A stretch of 64,000 nt of DNA from Ralstonia sp. SET104. GTDB taxonomy: Bacteria; Pseudomonadota; Gammaproteobacteria; Burkholderiales; Burkholderiaceae. The position numbers and the translations under genes are program-made. Shown piece by piece: positions 9,373 to 16,613 of the stretch. The notes beneath the pieces were generated by a model, which worked only from the letters and a program-made list of their open reading frames with translations, was not told where the DNA came from and ran no database searches. Every line of letters starts with the position of its first letter. The first letter of the stretch is position 1. The DNA is taken from NCBI RefSeq assembly GCF_003851545.1, contig NZ_BHVX01000001.1, forward strand, positions 186,001 through 250,000, given 5' to 3'.

Positions 9373-9761
9373 GCCTGAACGCCGCTCTCATGTGCCAAGC
9401 GCGTGATCCGAGCGGGCTGTACCGCAACGCACGAGCCGCCGCTGCCAGGCCTGCACGAAGCGGTGTTGGTTTTGGCCCCCTTGCCGCACAGCCAGACTGT
9501 CCGCGACATCGCAACGCCCGCCAGCCGCATCGCTTGTGTCAGCCGCTCGTGCGCATGGTCGATTGATGTGGGCGGTACGTAACGTAAAACGGTTCAAGTG
9601 CGTTCAAAAGCGCTTGCATTAAAACGGTTCATCGATCTTCTAAACTGTTCCTGACAGGCTTGCTGTGGCAACCATCGCGTCAGGCCGCCATGAGGTTGGT
9701 GTGGATGTATTCGGGCGTTTCGCGGTCTTCCTGACAAGAGCACACGAATAGGACGACAACA
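9373..9761. other. Gene-free stretch before the diguanylate cyclase
   Basis: About 390 bases without a convincing gene. Short frames exist on both strands but none has a ribosome site or a family-like sequence. The distal half is less GC-rich and holds a direct repeat (9586-9596 and 9621-9631), so it probably contains the promoter of the cyclase gene. Confidence 0.6.
9586..9631. repeat. Direct repeat AAAACGGTTCA upstream of the cyclase
   Basis: Two exact 11-base copies (9586-9596 and 9621-9631), 35 bases start to start, 131-176 bases upstream of the cyclase start. A related CGTTCA lies between them (9601-9606). Possible tandem regulator sites. Confidence 0.5.
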
Positions 9762-11297
9762 GTGAAGGACAACAGCAAAACCAATCCACTTCGCTGGTTT
9801 TCTTTTCATTGGGGCTACCGCCGGCTGACAGCGCCCTACATGATCGTCGTTGCCGGGATCGTCATCGCGCTATCCATGGTGGCAATTTGCACGATGGCTC
9901 TGTACCAGAGCCGGCTGGATGCCATGGCGCGTGCCATTGAGACATCACGCAACCTTGCCCTGCTGGCAGGACGTGACATTGAAAGAAATTTCGAGCTCTA
10001 CGCGCTGTCGCTCCAGGCCGTGGTCGACGGCGCGAACGACGCTGAAGTCATGGGCGCTTCACCGCGCTTGCGAGGATTTGCCCTATTCGACCGCGCTGCA
10101 ACGGCGACGTACCTGGGCTCGATGCTGGTGCTCGATGCCCAAGGCAATGTCGTCATCGATTCTGCGAACGAAGTCCCCAGAAAGGCGAACTTCTCGGACC
10201 GCGAATACTTCAAGGTACAACGCGACAATCCAAACGCCGGTCTGTACGTCGGCGACCCCTACTCGTCGCGATTGCGCAATGGTGCCCCAAGCATTCCGCT
10301 GACGCGCCGGCTATCCAGACCGGACGGCTCGTTTGCCGGGATCGTGTTGATTGCTGTCCAGCTTGAGTACTTCCACCAGCTGTTCGCCACACTGTCGCTG
10401 GGGCCGCATGGTTCGGTGGCGTTGATCGCACGAGACGGCGCAATGATCATGCGTCAGCCCTACGACGTGAATGTCATCGGGCGAAACATCCGCAGCGCGA
10501 GTACGTTCCAGAAGTTCCTGTCGGCGCCGGAAGGCAGCTTTTCTGACACGTCGGTACTTGATGGCGTCGAGCGGCTGTACTACTTCAAGAACCTTCCGAA
10601 CCTGCCGCTCATCATCACGGTGGCGCAAGCGCACTCTGACATCTATGCGGCGTGGAAACGTCGCGCACTGACCATCGCGTCTTTGATGGCCGCACTGGCA
10701 CTCGGCTTCATCGGCCTTTCCTTCGCTTTCGCGGCACAACTGCGCCGCCGCATGCGCGCGGAATCGGAGCTGGCCATGCTGGCGCGAACGGACGGCTTGA
10801 CGGGGCTGAACAACCGCCGCACCCTCGGTGAAATTCTCGACCAGGAATGGCGCCGAGCCAAACGCACACGCAGCGTGCTTTCACTGCTGTTTGTCGATAT
10901 TGACCGGTTCAAGATGTACAACGATACCTACGGGCACCAAGCTGGAGACGCCGCATTGGCGGCTGTCGCGAAGTGCATTGGCGACAATATTCGCCAGCCG
11001 ACTGACAGTGCTGCGCGGTATGGCGGTGAAGAGTTCGTTGTGGTGTTGCCGGATACCTCGCCAGAAGGCGCTGCCTCCATCGCCGAGAAAATACGCGCGG
11101 CCATCTCCAACCTCGCCATTGAGCACCGGGGCAGTGAGTATGGCCGCGTCACTGCCAGCATTGGCGCGGCGGCATGGACGCCGGAGCAGGACGTCGACGT
11201 GTCAGCAGTCATCCGTGCTGCTGATGAAGCCCTGTACGACGCAAAGACGACGGGCCGTAACCGGGTTGCACAGTCCACCAAGCCGAGTCCGGCGTAA
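9762..11297 (+). CDS. Membrane diguanylate cyclase with Cache sensor domain
   Basis: 511-residue inner-membrane protein that should make cyclic di-GMP. Order: cytoplasmic start, membrane helix about residues 27-50, periplasmic dCache-type sensor to about 290, second membrane helix about 300-325, GGDEF domain from about 345. The catalytic motif is GGEEF at 421-425. The feedback I-site RxxD should end 5 residues before it; the sequence there is RQPTD, so the arginine is one position off and product inhibition may be absent. The GTG start at 9762 has an AGGA site about 8 bases upstream. The ligand of the Cache domain is unknown. Confidence 0.93.
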   Translation: MKDNSKTNPLRWFSFHWGYRRLTAPYMIVVAGIVIALSMVAICTMALYQSRLDAMARAIETSRNLALLAGRDIERNFELYALSLQAVVDGANDAEVMGASPRLRGFALFDRAATATYLGSMLVLDAQGNVVIDSANEVPRKANFSDREYFKVQRDNPNAGLYVGDPYSSRLRNGAPSIPLTRRLSRPDGSFAGIVLIAVQLEYFHQLFATLSLGPHGSVALIARDGAMIMRQPYDVNVIGRNIRSASTFQKFLSAPEGSFSDTSVLDGVERLYYFKNLPNLPLIITVAQAHSDIYAAWKRRALTIASLMAALALGFIGLSFAFAAQLRRRMRAESELAMLARTDGLTGLNNRRTLGEILDQEWRRAKRTRSVLSLLFVDIDRFKMYNDTYGHQAGDAALAAVAKCIGDNIRQPTDSAARYGGEEFVVVLPDTSPEGAASIAEKIRAAISNLAIEHRGSEYGRVTASIGAAAWTPEQDVDVSAVIRAADEALYDAKTTGRNRVAQSTKPSPA

Positions 11298-11394
11298 CCG
11301 TACGGCGCGCTGTCTTTAGCGCGCCGCAAGCAGCAAGCAGGTCGCGGGTATGGGTTGCTTGCCGGCAGCCTGCATGACGCCCGCTGTTAACAAC

Positions 11395-11431
11395 AAAAAG
11401 CCCGCGAGACGCATCGTCACGCGGGCTTTTT
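11395..11431. terminator. Bidirectional intrinsic terminator
   Basis: AAAAAGCCCGCG (11395-11406) pairs with CGCGGGCTTTTT (11420-11431). With a T-run on either strand it can end both the cyclase transcript and the converging tRNA-Leu transcript. Confidence 0.9.
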
Positions 11432-11461
11432 GGTCGTCCCGAAACGGCTTGGGACTGTGTT

Positions 11462-11546
<85 letters not shown>

Positions 11547-11717
11547 TAGGTGAGCGGCGCATTCTACCGGCCGCCGGAAAATTTGCAAGCCCTTCTTCTT
11601 TGGACGGCTATTCCGCCAGCGTTACAGCCGTTACGCGCGTGGCGGTCTGCAGGACATTAACCGCGCTGCTACGCTGCGGCGCAGTCCCCGCATTCCCCCC
11701 CAAGATGAGGTTGATTG

Positions 11718-12554
11718 ATGATGAAACTCCGCCACGCTGCCGCCGGTGCCCTGCTGGCCGCGCTTGCAACGTTTGTCACGTTTGCCCACGCCGAGCACCC
11801 GATCTGCACGATCGTTGCCGATGCCGCCACAGGCAAAGCCGTACTGCACGAAGGCAAGTGCGACGAGCGTGTGACCCCCGCTTCCACCTTCAAGCTGGCG
11901 CTGGCCGTCATGGGCTTCGACCACGGTTTCCTCAAAGATGAGCACACGCCGGTCGAGCACTTCAAGCGTGGCGACCCCGATTGGGGCGGCGAAGCCTGGC
12001 ACCAGCCCATCGACCCAGCGCTGTGGCTCCAGTATTCGGTGGTGTGGTATTCGCAGCGGATCACGCATGCGATGGGCGCGCAGACATTTCAGGCGTACGT
12101 GCGCAAGCTCGGCTACGGCAACATGGACGTGAGCGGCGACCCGGGAAAGAACAACGGCATGGACCGCTCGTGGATCACCTCGTCGTTGAAGATTTCGCCG
12201 CAAGTGCAGGCCGGCTTTATGCGCAGAATCGTCAACCGGAAGTTGCCGGTATCGGCGCATACCTATGAGATGGTCGACCGTGCCGTGCAGACCTGGCAGG
12301 TGCCGGGCGGCTGGGCCGTGCAGGGCAAGACGGGCACCGCCGGCCCGGCGCCGGGCAATACGTCGGCCGATGGCACGTGGGATCAGGCGCACGCGTACGG
12401 CTGGTTTGTCGGCTGGGCCAAGAAAGGGGGCAAGACGTACGTGTTCGCCAATCTGATCCAGGACGATAAGGTTGAGCCGACGTCGGGCGGTGTGCGCTCG
12501 CGCGATGCAATGCTGGCGCGTTTGCCGGAGGTACTGGCCTTTGACGGCCATTGA
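11718..12554 (+). CDS. blaOXA: Class D beta-lactamase, OXA-22-like
   Basis: Periplasmic serine beta-lactamase of 278 residues with a signal peptide (about residues 1-25, ending FAHA). Active-site motifs: STFK with Ser56 and Lys59, SVV in LQYSVVWYS, YGN, and KTGT. From memory the mature sequence is very close to OXA-22, the chromosomal oxacillinase of Ralstonia pickettii, which is the best taxonomic marker in the window. Two consecutive ATGs (11718, 11721) follow a GAGG site; I took the first. It lies 171 bases from tRNA-Leu on the opposite strand. No IS or integron features flank it, so it looks resident, not newly acquired. Confidence 0.93.
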   Translation: MMKLRHAAAGALLAALATFVTFAHAEHPICTIVADAATGKAVLHEGKCDERVTPASTFKLALAVMGFDHGFLKDEHTPVEHFKRGDPDWGGEAWHQPIDPALWLQYSVVWYSQRITHAMGAQTFQAYVRKLGYGNMDVSGDPGKNNGMDRSWITSSLKISPQVQAGFMRRIVNRKLPVSAHTYEMVDRAVQTWQVPGGWAVQGKTGTAGPAPGNTSADGTWDQAHAYGWFVGWAKKGGKTYVFANLIQDDKVEPTSGGVRSRDAMLARLPEVLAFDGH

Positions 12555-12582
12555 TCGACGCCGTGATGCATCACGGCGTCGA
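12555..12582. terminator. 28-bp perfect palindrome right after blaOXA
   Basis: TCGACGCCGTGATG followed directly by its reverse complement, starting one base after the OXA stop codon. As RNA it would fold with a tight loop. No T-run follows, so it may terminate weakly, protect the mRNA end, or bind a protein. Confidence 0.5.
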
Positions 12583-12690
12583 GCCTCGCTGCGCACCGTC
12601 GCTTCATCCACCCCCACTTGCCCGGCAAGGTGGTCATAGCAGCAGCGGCACAAGCCCAGCTCACGCGCCTTCGGGCTCGGCGTGTCGCCC

Positions 12691-12720
12691 AAAAAAACGC
12701 CCGGCGAGGGGATTGCCGGG
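12691..12720 (-). terminator. Intrinsic terminator on the minus strand
   Basis: Minus-strand stem CCCGGC/GCCGGG (12715-12720 with 12700-12705) followed by a run of seven T (12691-12697). It points away from blaOXA's own direction, so it must end a minus-strand transcript. Confidence 0.8.
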
Positions 12721-12761
12721 CTAAGTGGGATGTGAATTCGTACGACAAAAGCACCTTACAA
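12691..12761 (-). ncRNA. Candidate small RNA (about 70 nt)
   Basis: On the minus strand TTTGAA (12790-12795) and TATAAG (12768-12773) with a 16-base spacer resemble a sigma70 promoter. About 70 bases downstream is a textbook intrinsic terminator: CCCGGC, a 9-base loop, GCCGGG, one C and G, then seven T (12691-12720). Nothing protein-coding fits between. This promoter-to-terminator spacing is what a short Hfq-type RNA would show. Prediction only. Confidence 0.4.
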
Positions 12762-13567
12762 GTATTTCTTATATCAGATTGAAAACAAATTCAAAACACA
12801 ACACAATTTTGAGTGTTTGCTCTAAAGAAACGGGTGCTTGAACATAAGCGGATGTACGGGTTTTTCCCAATCACGGCGTCATTTCCGGGCCGCAGGCAAA
12901 CGATTTCCTTTTGAGGGATTGGCTTCAGAGATGACCGCATACGCGTTAAAAATTGAGAGCGAAAAAGCCAAATAAAAACGTCATGATTGAATTGAATAAG
13001 CGCTGATTCAATTCCGCTTTTAATTGCCAAATCCAGACGGGTACATTGGTTGCCCAAAGCCCCTCGGCACACAGGGCGCTGCCTGAGCAGGCTTTTCAGA
13101 ATTCGCCCCAGCAACGCGTCGTGTCGCCATGCGCATCCCAAACCGGACTGCGTTGCTGAATCATTGGCGGCGCCGGAGCCGCCGATAGAGCAGCCTGCAC
13201 AGTCCACATAGTCCACCGGCGCCTGTGGGCCTCAACAGCGGCAACGAACGGGGAAGTTCGTTTTTCCATCCACCGTTGTTTCTCGGAGCGGCGTCTGCCT
13301 CGCGGCTGGAGCTTTGCGTGCCGGGCCCGGCGCGGCAACAACACGCTGCACAGAAACCCTGATCTTGTCAGGGCTTATGCTGCGCCGCCCCGTTCAAGGG
13401 GGCGCCCATGTGATTCCCCGTTGTGCTCGGTGCCATGCGGCACGCTGGCTGTTTGCGAGTTTTTCTCACGCATTCGGGCGTCATTCGGCGTGTCAGGAAT
13501 TCGTGAAAACCCTAGGAAACCCGCGCCCACCTTAGTGATTGGTTATTTCATGCGAAAAGCCTACGCT

Positions 13568-13585
13568 TACTACGTAGTACTACGT
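13568..13585. promoter_or_regulatory. TACTACGT repeat / palindrome upstream of the symporter operon
   Basis: TACTACGTAGTA (13568-13579) is a perfect 12-base palindrome, and TACTACGT occurs again at 13578-13585, one helical turn on. It lies about 175 bases upstream of the DUF3311 gene and may bind its regulator. Confidence 0.4.
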
Positions 13586-13759
13586 GTGGCTGCTGCGTAC
13601 AGGTGCGGATGGTTTTCCGGAACGCGCGCGATCACAGTGCGCCGGATAACAACAAAGACGGAAAACCGTCCGTCAGACATCCGTCTGGTCACGCATCGGG
13701 CGTGGCACCTCGCCGGTTCAAAACAACATCCGAAGTCCCCGAACATCAGGAGACAACCC

Positions 13760-13939
13760 ATGAAGTTCTTGCTCGCACTGCCTTTTATCGGCCTGCTGTG
13801 GGTGCCGTTCTACAACCAGGAAACGCCCGCGCTCTTCGGCTTTCCGTTCTTCTATTGGTACCAGTTCCTGTGGGTGCCGATCACCTCGCTGCTGATCTGG
13901 ATCGTCTTCAAAAACGGTCAGAGCAAAGGAGAAGAATGA
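13760..13939 (+). CDS. DUF3311 small membrane protein
   Basis: 59-residue protein with two membrane helices (about 3-19 and 33-52, around the LFGFPFFYWYQFLWVP stretch). DUF3311 proteins are almost always encoded just upstream of a sodium:solute symporter, as here, and are thought to be a small partner of it. The ATG at 13760 has AGGAGA 7 bases upstream. Its stop TGA shares a base with the start of the symporter gene, so the two are translationally coupled. Confidence 0.92.
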   Translation: MKFLLALPFIGLLWVPFYNQETPALFGFPFFYWYQFLWVPITSLLIWIVFKNGQSKGEE

Positions 13940-15447
13940 TGGACGGACAAATCAACTGGACTGCGCTGGCGGTCTTCGTCTTCTTCTTCGCGCTGGTCAC
14001 GGTGCTGGGCTTTATCGCCTCGCGCTGGCAGCGCGGCAATTCCGACAAGGGCGCCCACATTGACGAATGGGGCCTGGGCGGCCGCAACTTCGGCACCTGG
14101 ATCACGTGGTTCCTGGTGGGCGGCGATTTCTACACCGCCTACACCGTGATTGCCGTGCCGGCACTCGTGTACGCGGTGGGCGCGTATGGCTTCTTCGCGC
14201 TGCCGTACACGATCCTGGTGTACCCGATCGTCTTCCTGATCATGCCCAAGCTGTGGAAGGTGGCGCATGCCAACGGCCATGTGACGGCGGCCGACGCCGT
14301 GTATGGCCGCTACGGTTCGCGCTCGCTGGAGTTTGCCGTGGCGATCACGGGCGTGGTGGCGACGATGCCTTACATCGCGCTGCAGCTCATCGGCATGGAG
14401 GTTGTGATCAAGGCGCTGGGCCTGACGGGCGAACTGCCGCTGGCCGCCGCCTTCGTCATCCTCGCGCTGTACACGTACTCCGCCGGCCTGCGTGCCCCCG
14501 CGCTCATCGCCTTCGTCAAAGACATCATGATCTACATCGTGGTGCTGGTGGCGGTGGTGCTGGTGCCGGCCAAGCTGGGCGGCTACGGTGCGGTGTTTGC
14601 ACATGCGCATGACGCATTCGCGCTGAAGGGCGGTGCCACGGGCCTCACGCTCAAATCCGCACAGTTCCTGCCGTTTGCCACGCTGGCCATCGGCTCGGCA
14701 CTGGCGGCGTTCATGTATCCGCACACGCTCACGGGCATCTTTGCCGCACGCAGTGCAGACACGATCCGCAAGAACGCCGTCTTCCTGCCCGCCTACACGG
14801 TGCTGCTGGGCCTGATTGCGCTGCTGGGCTTCATGGCCTATGCGGCGGGCGTGAAGGTCACCAACAACAACGACGTGGTGCCCGCGCTGTTCAATGCACT
14901 GTTCCCGAGCTGGTTCACGGGCTTTGCGTTCTCGGCCATCGCCATTGGCGCGCTGGTGCCGGCGGCCGTCATGTCAATTGGCGCGGCCAACCTGTTCACG
15001 CGCAACTTCTGGAAGCCGTATGTGGCACCGGACATCACCGCGGCCGGCCAGGAAAAGGTCGCCAAGGTGATCTCGCTCATCGTCAAGGCGGGCGCACTGG
15101 TGTTCATCCTGTTCCTGCCGACCAAGTTCGCGCTGGATCTGCAACTGCTGGGCGGCGTGTGGATCGTGCAGACCTTCCCGTCGGTCGTGTTCGGGCTGTT
15201 CAACATTTCCAACCGCTTCCGCGCACCTGCACTGCTGGCTGGCTGGGCGGCGGGCATGATCAGCGGCAGCTGGCTGGCGTTCTCTGACGGCATCAAGCCC
15301 GTGCACACCTTTGTGATTGGCGGCGACAAGTACAGCATCTACACGGGGCTTGCGGCGCTGGCGTTCAACATTGTTGTGGCCGTGGTGGTGCAGCTCATCT
15401 TCGGCAAGCGTGGGGCGGAAACGCACGCTGTGCGTCAGGCGGGTTGA
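13939..15447 (+). CDS. Sodium:solute symporter (SSS family)
   Basis: 502-residue inner-membrane transporter with about 13 hydrophobic segments. It belongs to the SSS family branch that is paired with DUF3311 and takes up organic acids or similar solutes with Na+. Typical motifs are GGRNFGTWITWFLVGGDFYT in the first helix pair and the AAVMSIGAANLFTRNFWKP region. The start ATG at 13939 uses an AAAGGAG site inside the DUF3311 gene. A terminator follows about 35 bases after the stop. The substrate cannot be read from the sequence; monocarboxylates are the usual guess. Confidence 0.92.
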   Translation: MDGQINWTALAVFVFFFALVTVLGFIASRWQRGNSDKGAHIDEWGLGGRNFGTWITWFLVGGDFYTAYTVIAVPALVYAVGAYGFFALPYTILVYPIVFLIMPKLWKVAHANGHVTAADAVYGRYGSRSLEFAVAITGVVATMPYIALQLIGMEVVIKALGLTGELPLAAAFVILALYTYSAGLRAPALIAFVKDIMIYIVVLVAVVLVPAKLGGYGAVFAHAHDAFALKGGATGLTLKSAQFLPFATLAIGSALAAFMYPHTLTGIFAARSADTIRKNAVFLPAYTVLLGLIALLGFMAYAAGVKVTNNNDVVPALFNALFPSWFTGFAFSAIAIGALVPAAVMSIGAANLFTRNFWKPYVAPDITAAGQEKVAKVISLIVKAGALVFILFLPTKFALDLQLLGGVWIVQTFPSVVFGLFNISNRFRAPALLAGWAAGMISGSWLAFSDGIKPVHTFVIGGDKYSIYTGLAALAFNIVVAVVVQLIFGKRGAETHAVRQAG

Positions 15448-15480
15448 TTGATGCGCTGAAGGCGTTTGCAGTGAAGAAAG

Positions 15481-15516
15481 AAGGGCTGGCACCGAGGGGT
15501 GCTGGCCCTTTTTTAT
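15481..15516 (+). terminator. Intrinsic terminator after the symporter
   Basis: AAGGGCTGGCACC and GGTGCTGGCCCTT pair around GAGG with a two-base internal mismatch, followed by six T. Confidence 0.8.
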
Positions 15517-15735
15517 TGTCTTGGCGGGGTTAATCCTGGTCCGCCCAAGCATTGAGCGGTTTCAACCGTGCGCCCCGTCTGGCATGCGCTGCACTCTGTA
15601 ACACAAGCCCGAGTGGACGCAGATGACCGCATACCTTGTGGTTTGTCGGAGCCGGCTCAGAGCGCGTCAAGCGGACGGCGCCCGCGCAGAGCGTACTGAA
15701 TGCAGATGCGCAGCCGCCGGAGCGCAAGGGCTGGA

Positions 15736-16428
15736 TCAGCTCAACAACGAATCATCGTCTGAGTAATCCCCACCGCCCAAGTCGCTGTCGTCCATCAACC
15801 CCAGGCTGTCATCGCGCGCGGCGGTGGTGCTGCTGTCGCTGCCGTTGCCGCTGCCGTAGTAATTGTTGATCACCGTTTCCGTGGTGCCGCCCATTACCGG
15901 TTGCTGGCCAAAGAAGCCGCCACTGCCGCTGTTGTGGTGGAACAGGTTTTCGATGCCCTGGAACAGGAGCGCGCCGCCGGCCACACCGGCTGCCGTGGTG
16001 GCGACGCTGCCGAGCGTGCTGCCCAGCCCGCCGCTAAAGAAGCCTGAGCGCACCGGTTGCGCGGGCGCGGGTTGGGGCTGCGCTGGCATCTGCATGGGGG
16101 CGGCTTGCTGCGGGGTGTAGCCAGGGTTGGGCGCGGCGCCCGTGCCGGTGACATGGTTGCCCCAGTTGCTGGCCGGGTCCATGAACGATGTGTTGCGGCC
16201 AGCTTGTGCGGCCTGCAACTGGTTTTGCAGCGTGGCGATTTGCGCCTGGGCCGATGCCAGCGCGTGATCAAGCAGCATGGCGCGCTGCACGAGCAGGTAG
16301 GCGGCGTCGGGCTGGCGGGCGGCCGCTTCCAGAATGCGCGCTTCGGCCTGCGGGTCTTTTGCCCCGGCACGCGCTTGCGTCAGTTGGGCCAGGAAGTTTT
16401 CCAGGGCTTGCAGTTCTTGCGGGGACAT
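15736..16428 (-). CDS. DUF2076 family protein
   Basis: 230 residues. The N-terminal 80 residues are a coiled-coil-like DUF2076 region (MSPQELQALENFLAQL, then LLVQRAMLLDHALASAQAQI), followed by a Pro/Gln/Ala-rich linker (about 95-125), a Gly/Ala-rich segment that could insert in a membrane (GLGSTLGSVATTAAGVAGG), and an acidic Ser/Asp/Gly tail. DUF2076 proteins are often described as periplasmic ligand-binding or sensor proteins, but no signal peptide is visible here and the function is unknown. It stands alone, in the opposite direction to both neighbours. Confidence 0.88.
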   Translation of the reverse strand: MSPQELQALENFLAQLTQARAGAKDPQAEARILEAAARQPDAAYLLVQRAMLLDHALASAQAQIATLQNQLQAAQAGRNTSFMDPASNWGNHVTGTGAAPNPGYTPQQAAPMQMPAQPQPAPAQPVRSGFFSGGLGSTLGSVATTAAGVAGGALLFQGIENLFHHNSGSGGFFGQQPVMGGTTETVINNYYGSGNGSDSSTTAARDDSLGLMDDSDLGGGDYSDDDSLLS

Positions 16429-16558
16429 GGTGGAGCCTTCGGGGTGGAGTGTGACGGCTCCACTGTAGGAAGCGAAGCTTAAGCCAGTATTAAAGACAAC
16501 ATGCCGCCAAGCTCACATGGCGCTGTGCCGGCATCGTCAGGGCATATAATGAAATTAC

Positions 16559-16587
16559 TTTACAACTAAACTATTCATGACTAATGT
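16559..16587 (+). promoter_or_regulatory. Probable sigma70 promoter of the aminobenzoate operon
   Basis: TTTACA (16559-16564), 17-base spacer, TAATGT (16582-16587), ending 26 bases upstream of the first operon gene. The region is much more AT-rich than its surroundings. The MarR protein encoded in the operon probably binds here. Confidence 0.5.
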
Positions 16588-16613
16588 AACACCGCATCAA
16601 ACGCGGAGCCGTC

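Larger units (their letters stand above)
12583..13759. other. 1.2 kb gene-poor region, locally AT-rich
   Basis: No convincing protein gene. 12720-13030 is clearly richer in A and T than the surroundings and may be foreign or regulatory DNA. It contains a minus-strand promoter/terminator pair (candidate small RNA, 12691-12761), a CCCTGA/TCAGGG hairpin (13357-13373) and a TACTACGT direct repeat (13568-13585). Frames of up to about 140 codons exist but lack ribosome sites and have unnatural composition. Confidence 0.6.

Noticed and set aside
9388-9597. Short minus-strand frame upstream of the cyclase
   Set aside because: No ribosome site, low-complexity composition, overlaps the probable promoter region.
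12560-12692. Minus-strand frame starting MGDTPSPKARELGLCRCCYDHL
   Set aside because: It has an interesting CxxC start but the frame runs through the 28-bp palindrome and antisense to the whole beta-lactamase gene, starts inside the T-run of a terminator, and has no ribosome site.
12791-13216. 141-codon minus-strand frame in the AT-rich gap
   Set aside because: Composition is unnatural, no ribosome site or family resemblance; long frames arise easily on both strands here.
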